Program-made: the position numbers and the translations under genes
Source of the DNA: Manis javanica
Lineage: Eukaryota; Chordata; Mammalia; Pholidota; Manidae
Assembly (NCBI RefSeq): GCF_040802235.1
Contig: NC_133167.1
Span: 10,284,501-10,348,500, forward strand
Reading direction: 5' to 3'
DNA length: 64,000 nt
Shown here: positions 48,326-61,300 of the stretch, in pieces
Numbering within the stretch: position 1 is the stretch's first letter
How the letters are laid out: every line of letters starts with the position of its first letter
The notes under the pieces: generated by a model
What the model was told of the DNA's origin: nothing
What the model saw: the letters and a program-made list of their open reading frames with translations, nothing else
The model's database searches: none

Positions 48326-51300
48326 GTACTTCAGCTAATTCCCCAGGGACTTACAAGTTTTCATGACTCTGAACAGTACTGCAAATACCATCAGTTCTAC
48401 ACGCACAAAACTGCAGACAGTTGAACCCTCTACATTTGAACAATGATGGTCACTAGATTAGAAACATACAGGAAACTACCTCTATGGGCAAAACAGGTCA
48501 CTATTATTTCTCTCCTGACTATTACTTAAAAAATGGCTCCGTTAGAATTGCTACTCTCATCTGTGCCTGGAGGCTTTTACTATTGCTCTGCCACAGAGAA
48601 GGCAAGAAACTTCCAAAGAACCACATGGTTACTCCTGCCTTCCCTTACACACCAGACCTTCACCTGGATGGATGTTCCTTTTTCCTCTGGGAAAAGAAGG
48701 TGGAGGAAGCAAGTGCTTGTCTACTTCCTTTTTTGTGGCTCCAAGTTGAGCCTATGGGAAGAGCTGAGAATTTTAGGAATTCATGTTGAGTGGGGACTAA
48801 AATCAAGATCCCATTCAATTACTAACGTTTATTTTTTTCAGTGAGTAATGTTTTCAGACAGTGAAATGTGGAATGTGATACAGGATCAGGGGAGTGACCA
48901 CATAAAGGCAGCGTAAGCCATGGAGACACTATTTGTGAGAAAGATACATGAAGCTGGAGGCACCGCATAAGCCAAATATCTGCAGGGGGTTACCTTGCAC
49001 CTCCAGCGCATTTTCCCAATACATCAGGACTTCTCCCAGTTTCCCCACCACCACCATTCTCCCAGATGGGGTTCTGTCCTATAGCATCCCATAAACAGAA
49101 GGAATGACCAGATTTTCTATTTTAAAGAATGTGCTCTTTTTTCTCCTAATATTTGTCCGCCTCTGGTGATTTGGGAGAATAATGACCAGCCCCGGCTTGT
49201 CTGGAGGAGAGGCAACTCCATGTGAAAGCAAGATTTGAGATGGTCCTGTCCCAGCCTCGCCCCCCACCCTTTGACTGGAGGGGAACAGCCTCTTGGGGTT
49301 TCCCTCCTAGAAGACGTGTGTGGGAATTATATGGAATTTATATATAAAGTATGAAAATCATATGTATAAGCACTTTTGCCTTGATGGTTTGTTTATGGTT
49401 CATGATTGTAGTCAAGACAGAAACAGCAGCCAAGACAGAAAGAGTTTCTGTGTTTGTTCACCATGAGGATTTGTTCGTTATCCTTCAGAAGGTGAAACTG
49501 TTGAGAGTTGAACTTAATTAATGATTGTGCATGGAAACCCCAATATTGTTGTTAACAACCATTTTATCAATAAATATGAGAGATGCCTTCTCGGCACCAC
49601 TCTTAGGCTGTCATGCCTTGAGTCCCCTGGCTGGTCCTTAGGTCTTCGAAGAACAATCATGTCTCTTCCCTCATCTGCAGGCCAGAGACAGGGAAGGGAC
49701 CCGACAGACGTGCTTTCCAGCTTCGTAACTGACCGCCCTGTGGGTGCAACAACTCACCTGTTCCCTGGACTACTGGAACTTTCTCCTCTCATGTCTGCCT
49801 GACCTTCCCACCCTGCCAGTCACTGCAGGGTGGACACAAACTGCTAAAAGCAGCTCTCGAGCCTCTTTGGAGTGTGGCTCCTGCCTTTCTGGCTGGTCTC
49901 ATCTTTCCCAGCTTCTCCCTGCTGCCCACGTTCCAGTCGCGCTGCACTGCTGCTGTCCTGAGCACCTGCTCCCCGAGCTGGCAAATCTATAGCTCGGCTC
50001 CTACCCCTCCACTTCTGTCCGCACGCAGCCTCGGCCCTAACATTTGCAGGGCTGAGATTTGAGTACACATGGAAGCCTGCAGACTACGTGGTTCAATATT
50101 AAAAAGTGCTAAATCACACTAACAGGCTGTTGAAATGTGCCCTATCCTTCTGCCTTGTCAAATATGTCTTCATAACAACCAAATGAAAACATATGTGTAA
50201 ATCTGATTTCTGGCAAAATATCAGAGACAACTGAATTTAATTACTATTGCATTATGTCTGGGTATTCTGTTACTGGGTTAGGATGTTTGGATAACTAGTA
50301 AAATAGAGATATGCATAATTCATAAATTATCATATACTTATTCCAGAATGATTTCCCTTACTTTCATTCAGCAAATTATTAAATATTTATAATAATAAAG
50401 GTTAAAAAAATAATTTATAATCTATGGACAGTAATGGTCTAAGAGATTAAAAATGAAATGTAATAGTACTCAAATTATACAAAATAACATATTTTCATCA
50501 AAAGAACAATATATAGGAAATATAAAAAAATTTAAAGCATTTTTCACATTTTTAAAAGTTTTCAGTGGTCCCTATAAAATTAAGACAAAATCAAATTATA
50601 ATTAATGAACATCCACATTTTAAATATGGATCCACAATTTAAATATTTTAAATCCACATATTTAAATAAAGCTGAAATATTTATTTTTTGAAAATATAAT
50701 TACAGTTCAGCAAATATGAGTGTAACATATTCACAGGTCTAGCATTTAATATCCATTTATTGCCAATGTGAAGTATCAATGGCCTGTTTCATGAGCACGA
50801 TGTCTACACCTATCTGAACACAAATCTGAGGCAAATATGAATTGTTTAATATTGCAAACATCACTCAGCTACCTCACACAACTATTTTAAATACACACTA
50901 ACATGTGCATTCCTCCTGAACAACAAATTACAACCCAAGGAGAAAGCAGATGCTTGCCGCTCCTTCCTGGAAATGATACTTAATTATGCAATTTTGTATT
51001 CGTGCACAGAAGAAAGGATTTGACAAGTCAATCTGTCTTTTCTCTTGCCTAAGTCTTTCTACCACACAAACCCTCCTCCACGCTTTGAAGCAATCAGCCC
51101 ACTAACTTCCATGACATAGCCAGCCAGCTCCTGCCGCAGGGGCACAGGGCAAGCACTGTGAACTCCCCCCTCCCTGGGCCACTCACCTCACACAGCGGAT
51201 GCGCAGCTTACAGGCTGAGCTCCGGGTCCTGAACGGCAGGCAGGATCTTCCTTCTTAAAAGATTTGTTTTGTATGCTTATGGTACGGGGCCCCTAACATG

Positions 51301-51940
51301 CACAGCCCAGAGATCCTCTTGCTCACATTAAAGGTGCCCCTGGGTGCATGGAAACGCCTGTGATTAGTGATGAATCACCCTACCCACCCCCGTGCCCTGC
51401 CGGTGGAGACCTCCTCTGTGGAGGAGGACCCGTCCCTGCGACTTGTCCCCAAACCAAGGCCCAGCAGGTGGCTCTGAACTGACCTGTTTGTGTGTATGCC
51501 CCCACTCAACTGCAGTCTCCCTGAGTGGCAAGGTGTATGGGGAGGATAGGGGTACAGCTAGAGTTAGGGTCCGGGTTTAATGTGAGGGTGAGGGCGAGAT
51601 TGAGGTCTAGGGTTATGGTGCCATGGAAGACCAGTTTACATTCCCACCTGCAGTCTCATGATGTGACTCTAACATTTTGACTAATCAAGAATATTTGCAG
51701 CAGAGAAAATGTTTTTCTCCCAATCGCATATATGTAGGTGGTAATGATATCAATACAACAATACAACAGAAAAAAACAGTTTATGTTACCTGCTTGCTTA
51801 TACTTTCAATAAGGCATACTAATATATTAGAAAAGCTTATCTTAAACTCGTCCTTTTTTGACTTCATCTGCCTATTTTCATGCATAAATTTATCTGAGAG
51901 AAACTATACATTTTTTCCTCCTTTATTTCCCCACCTGTTC
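48326..51940. other. Unassigned upstream DNA of TM4SF20
   Basis: No gene was recognised. 50200-50720 is strongly AT-rich, with a threefold short repeat at 50611-50668. 51530-51620 is a G-rich tract of irregular gggt and gagg units. 49380-49570 looks unique and could be regulatory. Confidence 0.45.
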
Positions 51941-51944
51941 ATAA

Positions 51945-52153
51945 TATAAAAGGATACTTACTTCCCACAATAGTAACGTCCTGCCCTTATTATTCCTCAT
52001 AATAATGGCCTGCCCTATTGGACTCTGGACTACTTCCCGAAATTCATTTTTCTTATGTGCTAAACTTTAACTAGAAGGCTCAGGATAAAAGGCAAGACAG
52101 TGCCACTCAAGTAGCCACTCTGACAGGGTTTCTAATTGAACGAGGGGGTAACC
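51945..52153 (+). promoter_or_regulatory. TM4SF20: Candidate TM4SF20 promoter and 5' UTR
   Basis: Two TATA-like boxes are seen: TATAAAAGG at 51945-51953, and GGATAAAAGG at 52083-52092. The second lies about 70 bp before the start codon and would place transcription start near 52110-52115, giving a short 5' UTR. TGGACTCTGGACT at 52019-52031 differs by one base from an HNF4-type site (TGRACTTTGRMCY), which would suit an intestinal gene. There is no CpG island. Assignment is by sequence only. Confidence 0.45.
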
Positions 52154-52336
52154 ATGACCTGCTGTGAAGGATGGACATCCTGCAATGGATTCAGCCTGCT
52201 GGTCCTACTTCTGTCGGGCATAATTCTCAATGCAATACCTCTGGTTGTCAACTCAATTGATGGAGATGAGTATTTCCAAAACCCCATCTCTTGTTTTCAG
52301 TGGTGGTTCCCAGGAATTATAGGAGCAGGTTTGATG
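52154..52336 (+). other. TM4SF20: TM4SF20 coding exon 1
   Basis: Encodes residues 1-61: the N-terminal Cys motif, helix 1 with GxxxN, the small first loop and the start of helix 2, ending ...GAGLM. The exon ends on a codon boundary. The donor is ATG|gtgagt. Confidence 0.96.
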
Positions 52337-55300
52337 GTGAGTAACATTTATGTGACTTAATTTGGAGAAAGGCCTGCCTGTTTTACCAAACTTCTAAAGA
52401 CCATCTTTTAGCCTCACAGTGAGCTATGTCTTAGCAGGATACAGTGGGGGGCAGTGGTATGGTATTAATTTATGCTGGCACCAGTGAAGAATGACAATTT
52501 AAATAAACTGTGGTACACGCTAGGGGCAGAAATGATGAACTGATAAAATTGGCTCAGTTATTACCTTTCATATTTCTTCACATGTAAGGCTACTCTTCTA
52601 AGCTTTACAGTTAGTGTAAGAGGTTTCTGGAACTCATTTTCTTGAATATCCTTTGCCAATGCCAGTCTCCAAGTATTCATGGAGAATGCAGCAGGAGTCG
52701 GAAGTGCTCAGTAGGGATGGGAAGCGACATTCCATGCACGAAGGGTGTCCTGGATGATCATAATTGTGGGGGCAGAATCATGGCATCACCTGAACTGAAG
52801 GCAGTCAGCCTAAGAGATTTGGGACTTGAAACCCTGGTTCTGATCTCAAGAACTTTTTGACTCAGATCTTACAGACAACCCAGAACATGAAGGCACTTGT
52901 TTATGTTCAGTTTGATAATTATTAACAAGTCTGTCTTTGTTGAAGTCTGCTTCAGTGTAATACAGAACTCCCCAAAGAACCTGATCATAAATCATCTGAG
53001 GCATTTTTAATAGGCACAGATTTACAGACCTTTTCCTGGGAATTCTGATGCAGCTGCCTGGGCAGGACCTACTTGTGGAGAGGGATAAATATTGTTTTTG
53101 GACCTGGCAGAATCTCAGCTCTGGTTCTAATATATTACCCCTGGAAAATCATTTATTCTGTTATTTTTGTTTACTTGTTCATGAAGTGGGGCTACCGATA
53201 CTAAAGTTTGAAAATTCAGCTTGCAAGAGGTTTGTTTTTGTTTGCTATACCACTTGGGTGCTTCCAAAGTGGGTTAGGTTAATGCCAGAGAAGCCTTTTT
53301 GGGTATGTGTGTGTGTGTAGTTCAACAATGATGAGTTACTACTGATGGTCTTACTCCGGACTTATATATGAAAACACTCTTGGGTCATTATATATATTAA
53401 ACTTCAGACAAAAATTTGTTCTTCAGCTGGTATACTGGACTGGAGACCCTCTGGCATCAAAACGCCATTCGAGGAAGGATTCCCCAAATATGGATGGTTT
53501 CCTTTCCTTTAACTTCATGAGCAATCTATTCATCCTGCATTAGGTAGAAAGAGCTACTTTGTGTTTGTTTGTTTTTCACCCATTTCTTTTGTTGTTGTGA
53601 TCTATTTTTTTTAAGCTGACATATAGTTGCTATACAACATTATATTGGTTTCAAGTATACAACATAGTGATTCAACAGTTATATACATCATTAGATCCTC
53701 ACCCCAAGTAGTGTAGCTAATATCCATCACTATAGAAAGATGTTACAGAATTACTGACTATATTCTCTATGCTGTATTTCCATCCCCATGACTAATTTAC
53801 ATTATGATTCAGATTTTGTGCCTCTTTATCCCCTTCACCTATTTTACCCACCCACCCCAAACACTCCCCCAGAAAGAGCTACCTGCAGGAAAAGCTTTTG
53901 GAAGGTTTTGGGCTCTTTTATAAACCACCACATAAGTCCTCTTCTAGCCTCTTTCTAGAGAAAGCACCGTGTTCAACAGAGTGATGCAACTGCAAAGTCG
54001 TGTGTGTTTTCTGCCTTTCTAGAGGCTTCTCTCTACTTGAATAGCATGAGATTCCTTGCATCTGCTTAGACCAGAAGTCAGGAGCAACTGGCCAAATCTA
54101 ATCAATGATAGAAATTTCCATGAAGTTCTCAAAAGTTCCTAAATTAAAACAATCCTTTTAGAATAGCTCATGGCGCTTTATATATAAAGTGGCTCTACCA
54201 CAAACTCCAACACAATTAAAAAAAATTCTTGCTAGGAATAATGAATGGTACCTGGGCTGGTGATGGTAATACCTGTATTCCATATATGCCTCTTTTGGCA
54301 GGGGAGGGGGATAAGACACAGAGAAAGACATAGAGATATTAGCACTATCTCAATTAATCTCTATAATAATCTGGCTGACCAGATATCATTTGTATTTTAA
54401 CAGACCAGAAAACAGAAGGTTAGGGATGTTAACAAATCATACTGCAGGTATGAAACCCAGCTCTAGATTTATCTGACTCCAAAGCTCTCTTTTGCACCCA
54501 TATTAGCACCATCCTTCTCAACATCTGTCTCAGGCTGACAAAAATATAATCCACAACTTATTCCATAAACTTAAGTGACCAGGTGACTGAAACACAGAAA
54601 GGTGATATAAATCTTGGGAACACTAAATTTACTTTATCATCTTTGATAAATATTAACGAAATGTCAGAATCACACCAGGCTACCTCTATTACTCAGTATT
54701 GTAGAATGTAATCAAAGAATCAAAGAACTCTTAGAAAATTTCAATAGGCACTTCATAGATTGAGCCTCAAACTAAACTCACAAACAAATCAGGTGGATGA
54801 CAGAGGTGCTCAGAATACAGGTGTATTTTCATGATCCTCAGCTATGCATGGAATATGGAAGAATATCTTTTTCAAAGGGAATGGTGTCCTTTTCAACATC
54901 TGCAAAATACCAACTAGTTCAAAATACTGAACTCACAATATACTTGTAAATACACAGAAAGGTTAATAAAGAAGAAAAGACTGCCCATGATAAACCCTTC
55001 TGTCATGGTTCTTGAAATCTTTCTAAAATTACTGTAGCATTTTAAATTAGTATTGCTTCAAAAACAGAGTATTCTGTAAGAAGTAGTTATAATAAACACT
55101 ATGGAATTCATTATTGATTACTTCATAAGATAGATTCACTTATGGTTTTATGATTTGGCCAACACAGAGGTAAAACTTTTCTTCTGTTGAAACTGTGACT
55201 AAGAGTATAAAAATATTATGTAATTATTAATTATCTTCAACTATTATCTGCTAAATGGAGAAATCAATACATGTTATTTTTTCAAGTACTAAAAAAAGAC

Positions 55301-58300
55301 TTGAAATGTTTCCTCTAAAAAGTATAAAGGTCATTTTATTTTATATTAGACTAACTGTAAGCCTGACCTTAATCATGCTTAGTCATTGAATCCACTTATT
55401 ACATCACGCAAATTCATCATTAAAGTCTTAGCAGAGGACACATTGTCAAATGTTAAACAAATGAGAAGATACTATGTATAACAAGAATTTTCAAAATACA
55501 GTGTTTATATTTACGATGGGTAATGGCTTTGCATTTACTCTCACGTCCAAGTACTTAGGGGAATCTCCAAATTTTGAATTCTATCAGAGTCTTAATGGAT
55601 AAAAGTTCTTTTGTACTTCATGTGTAAAATCATGGATTTACATTAAAAGCTGGATAAATGTATGGGTTTCTGTACTACTACTCTTCTTGATAAAACCAAA
55701 AGACTATCAAACTTCTAATTTCACAAAAACTCATTCAAATGTGCTTAGGAATTGAAGAGAAAAAACATTCTCATGATTACACATTTGCAAAAAATTGTAA
55801 GACTTATAATCCAGTCACAGACAGTCAATGCATATTTTACAGTCCATCCTATAAAGAGCACCATCAGTTTTCAAAGCTCTGAATGGGCAAAATGGTTGAA
55901 ATACAGTAAGTTAATCAAGTTATCCATAATGATGTAACGAAGATGTGTTGACATGCCATGAAGTCAGCTGCGTGGGATTCCTACACTATAAGCTATTGTT
56001 ACTTTATAAAACCCCTTTGCAAGGAAAAGAATCATGAGAGTAAATATTCAGCATCTCTGAAATAAATTAACCCTCAAGAAAGTTAGCTGGATTTAATTTA
56101 CACCAATAAAGAAAATGTAATGATTTATACATTTAAGTTGTAATTCAATGTTGCTCCAACTTTAACAGAGTCATTAATTTCCTCAATCAGAAGTTGGCTT
56201 TTTTTTTTTTTTTTCTGTAAAGAGAAGATAGCGTCTATTGTAGGCTTTGTGAGCCAGAAAGTCTCTCTCACAACTGTTCAACTCTGTGTTTGGTGGGTGT
56301 GAAAGCAGACATAGACAATATGTAAGTGAATGGGCATAGCTGTGTTCTAATAAAATATTATTTATAAAAAAAGAGGTGGCAGGCCACAGTAGGCCAACTC
56401 CTGTTCTGATATACTCCTTAAGCTCAAAAGGCAGAAAACATAAAAAAAATAAGCTAAGTCTATGATACCTATTTGGGGACTAAAACTTATTTTCCCTTTT
56501 CTTTCGGGCTCTCAGCTGCCCCAGGCTGGCTGGGCTGTTATATATACATGTGACTTCTGAATTATAAGGGTGTTCAAGGCATTATGTAAGCAAAGTTTGA
56601 TAACAATACAAAGTGCTTTCCATAAGTGATGTAGTCAGCACGTGGTAAGAGCGGGTGAAGTGCATCAGGAAAGATGCCTTCTAAGACCTGAGACCTGTTC
56701 TGAAAGAAGATAGGTAGCCGTGGTCTTGGAAAAAAGGCCCAGGGAAGCAACAGTTAGAAGGACAATGAGATGAGTGAGGGTGGTGGTGGTGCTGGACGGG
56801 GAGATGAGAATGAAGAAACCCAGTGTAGGAACAAAGGAGAATTACAAGACTGGGCTAGTGAAGAAACGAGTGGTTAATTCTGACCCCAAATGTCCAGCTT
56901 TGCATCCCAACTCTTCCACTTTCTTGCGAAAGTTTTCTCATTAGCAAAATGGGGATAATAATGGCACCCATACCTCACAGGATAGTTATGAGGCTGGAAT
57001 GAACTAAACCATGTATAGCACCTATTAGAGTGCCTGGCATCTGTCAGAACACAATAAAATGTTAGGAAACGAGGAAAAGGAAAGAGAGAAGTATTCAAGG
57101 CAGCAGCTATGCTGAGATGGCAGAAAAACCTATAGCTAAAATTTCTTAAGTGGGAGGAAGTAATGTACATTTTGCTCTTCCGGGATACAAAACTTCTTCT
57201 AGTAAGAATTTCTAGTCATAGCTGCTGACTAGGTCTTACTAAAAGTTTAAACCTAATTCCTAAGACTCTGGTGTCATTTCTTACAGGTTTCCTCAGCAAT
57301 ATGTATTTCCCTTGACATAGAATGCAATAGATACACGATTTCTGAACATAAAGTGAAATGAGTTTATTATATACACATCATGGATACAGGAGCAGAAAGG
57401 AGGATGTGGAACCAAAAATAATGCTCAGATCGTAGGCTTGGGAACTAGCGAGATGGCTGTGACCCTGGGTGGGAGAGGGAAAGTAGGGAAGTGGGAGAGG
57501 GGTGGTGACAGAATTCTTAGTTTCCAACTGCTGGGCAAACAAAACCACCAACTTCCTTTCTGGACACTCGCTGGATGATTTAAATAGAATTTTTGGGAAA
57601 TTGGGTAAGTGGCTGTAGATTATAGTAACTTAAAAAAAGTGAATTTTGGATGATGCAACCAATTATTTCAGAAACTTTCCTTTCAAAATAATGAATAACT
57701 CATCCTAATCTATTTAAAATCAAGTCCAAGAATGACTCTGAAAGTAAGAATGTAGACGGAAGAGTTTGAAACTGCTACCCTGAAATCCCTCATCCCCTCC
57801 CCTTTTTAATCTTTATGGTTCAAACAGTGATTACAAGGTTCACAAGATCAAGGATGTTGCCAAATTCCCTTCTGTCCTCTTGAGCCTTGATTTCCCACAA
57901 CTGGTGGTAAATCGAAGGTAGAGATTATTACTTCTTTTATCTGATGAGAAGTAATAATACTCCTCTTTCCTGTTGATGTCATTTCCAGGCTATTCCAGCA
58001 ACGACAATGTCCTTGGCAGCCAGAAAAAGAGCATGTTGTAACAGCAAAACCGGGGTGAGTATGTCCCGTGGGTCTGGGAGCAGAAGTGCAGAGACAGTTC
58101 CTGACAGGGAGGCAGAGCCACCCTGAGTCATCAGTAGCTACTCAATCACTGCGTGGTGCTGGCGGCAGACCACAGTCTTAGAAACATGCTGTTCAGAATG
58201 ATTATTTGGTAGTATGGAAAGTGTGCTGTTTTTTCCCCCCCATAAACATACAGCTTTGGAGTCAGCCTTGAGATCTCTCCTCAACGTTCAGTTTCACCAA

Positions 58301-61300
58301 TCTAAAGGTTTTCAAAGGAGATTTATAAATCATGCTTAGAGCTGTAATCAATTTCATAATACTCAAGTGTTTGTTCTACCTTGTGGTGTATATACGGTAC
58401 TTAGGGAAAATGTATCCTCAGTTCTCTCACGCATACGAAAGATGGGTTTGCTAGAATCAGAATGGGAATTGCCTTCATCCAATTACGAGTTACTTTTTCA
58501 AAATTCAGTATGTGCCTATGTGTAAAACTGTTAGAATTGTTACAAATAAGGGAAATTTATTAACTTCCTGCCACTATGCTCAGAACACTTTCAACTATGC
58601 TATCTTAAATTCTCTCAAAAACCCCTAAGTGGGAAATACTAAAATCTGTTCTATTGATTGAGAAATTGATCCTCAGAGAAAGCAAATAACTTGCCAGTGT
58701 AGCACAGCTAGTAGGTGAATTTTTATCTAAATCCTTCAGACTCCAAAATTCAAAATCTTTACACTATTTATGCCATGAATAGTGCTATTAGGAACAGTGA
58801 GGGCTCTCAGAACTCTCTGTGGGAAAGGGGTAGACCACTAAACAAGCAGTCACAGTAAATATTCCTGGCTGAGCTTGAGGTTTTAAAGCAATGTTTCTTA
58901 GCCTGATGGGACTATTAGAATCACCTGAGAAGATTAAAAAAAAAAAGCCCACAAGCCTAGTTGCCCCCAGAAATTCTCATCGGTATTTTTTAAAAGCACC
59001 CTAAGTGGTGTGCTCCCAGGTGTGAGAACTACTGTTTAAAAGGTACATATTTATATCCATAACAGCAAACTTGCATCTTTTAAAATTACCTTTTTCTGAC
59101 ATTGATATTTATCTAGGATTATGACTCCTTTGCTATTATTTATAGCCTACCTTTGTTTCTGATACATTGTAGCTGCTTAATAAATATATGAGTTTTCAGT
59201 TTCCCCTCTGTCCCTTTTCTTTTTGCACTATAATTTGGAGTTTGACTTTGCACTACCTCTATATCGTATTCATTGTAGCCAGTCTTGAGAAAGACATCCT
59301 GAGATATTTCTGAATCCCTGAACTCAAAAATATCATGGATTTTTCTATGGCTTTTTCTCTCAACTTGTATTTCCACTAAGAGTTTTATTTCTGCACATTT
59401 CCTTTCCTGATAAATGAGCCATCTTTTCAATAATCATTTAAGTTTTCTCTCTCCTTTGGGGAAACAGCAAGTTGAGAATCACTAACCACTTTTTCATGCA
59501 GCTACTGGGCTCCCCCACACTCACCCTGAAAATACTTGGAGTTCAGGCTTCAGCAACATTATGGTTATTATATGCTGAGGGGTTGCAGGGGCTCCTGGGG
59601 TGCTGGGGGTCGGGGGAATTGGGGGAAAGGTAGGATGCGGCAGGGGGACTGGGCGGGCAGTGCACAGTCCGCCTCATGCTCTATTTCTAAGAGGAGCTGG
59701 CTGTGTTTATCGAAATCACCGGTTTGTACCGATTAGATGCAATGAAGAGTCCCCAGCCACTTTTCTCACTTGGTAGCAGCCAGGTTAAGTCATTCCTTGT
59801 ACCTTCCAAGTCTAGATAAGACCAGAGTGTCAAGAAAGTGACAATGTCTCCACCTTGGGTGGGGGTCCCCCTTTCTAACTGTCCCGCTAACCCCTACTTT
59901 ACCTGTCCCTTGTTTTTCTTCCCTCTGTCCAATTCTTGATTTTGTTTCTGAATAATTTGGCTTTGCTGAGTCATTTAAATGAACCCCCCTTTTCTAAGGG
60001 TAATTCAGATCCCTGGAGTCACTTTTAAAGCCAGGCTCCTCAGTGGTGAGGAGACAGGAATAGTAGATGATCAACATTATCAACTTGGTGGCACTTCTGG
60101 TGAGCAGACTTAAGTAACTCACACAGGTAACAGCAGTGTGGAAGACTTGAATTAGACTCCAAATCCATCATTCTGTGCTTTCAGCTGGAAGAATTCTGCT
60201 GTAGTGATTAAAACCTGAGCAGCAGCATTTACCAGCCGTGAGATCCTGACAAGTGTGTCAGCCTTCCTGTATTGCAGTTTCCTCATCCATAAGATGGGAA
60301 CAATAGTTCTTTCAGCTACTGAAAAGATTAGGGAAGATAATGTATGCAAAGCCCAATGTCCCTTGACACACACTATCATAGGTAGACACGTATCCTGCCC
60401 TTCCTTAAAGGCAGGTCTCAAGAACACAACACACAAACGAGAAAAGGAGAAGCACCCCTTCCCTTAATTCCTGCAGATTTTAAGTAATTATTACTAACAC
60501 CTTTGCCAAAATAACACGGAGCTTCTTTCTGGAAAACATACACATACACCAACTTTCATTTGGGCCACATTTCCTACTGCCAAATTCCACATTTTTCTGC
60601 TTTCTGTGGCTCTGATTTATGTAATGAAAGACAAGGTGCTTACACTCTTTCTCTCTAACAGTGGCTCTCAATCGGGAGCAATTTTGCAAGTTTGGAGACA
60701 GTTTTTGTTGTCACAACTGGTGGAGAGGGAGGGTCCTACTGGCAGCTAGTGGGGAGAGACTAGGGACACTGCTGAACATCCCATAGAGCACAGGACAGGC
60801 CCCCAAGCAAAATGCCCAAATGTAAGTAGTTGAGAAACCCTGTTCTAACACTGTGCTGTTGACTGGCTGCTGCAGAATGCTGACCACTGGCCACTTAGTG
60901 TCAAGGCCAATTCCAGATGAAGGATTTGAGAGTTTAGGAACCAGACATCAAAGTGTGGTGGTTAACATCTAGTCAAGGGTCTATGATGTCAGAAGTACAC
61001 AGAACAGGAGGGAACCAGAACTCAGTGGTCAGTTGAAATGGACAAAGCCCCAGGTATATAAAAGTTCAGATTTCTCAGAGAGACTGGCAAGCCCAACAGA
61101 CTTTTAGTGACTCTAGTCGAATGGCATTTTGCCCTCTGCCTTCTTTTATAACTGATATCTAGTCAACCTGTGATTGTAAGTTCCAGGACTATAGGGTGAC
61201 TGCCCAATGGAAGCAGTTGATTAAAAAGACAGCATGTGCTCTGGAAACTTGAAACAGACCAAGAACATATAATAAAGTGCAAATGTGTCTGCTTTATTTT

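Larger units (their letters stand above)
52337..57988 (+). other. TM4SF20: TM4SF20 intron 1 (5652 bp)
   Basis: Begins gtgagt and ends atttccag. It holds a MER relic, an antisense L1 with a clear target duplication, MIR, hAT and L2 relics listed separately, and no exon I can recognise. Frames such as 53048-53320 are chance. Confidence 0.9.

Noticed and set aside
51540..51610. Telomere-like gttagggt words
   Set aside because: Only one or two words fit. The rest is irregular G-rich sequence and not a tandem array.
1..52000. AGFG1 exons expected upstream by human synteny
   Set aside because: No AGFG1-like coding or CpG-island promoter was seen. In human the AGFG1 promoter lies much farther away.
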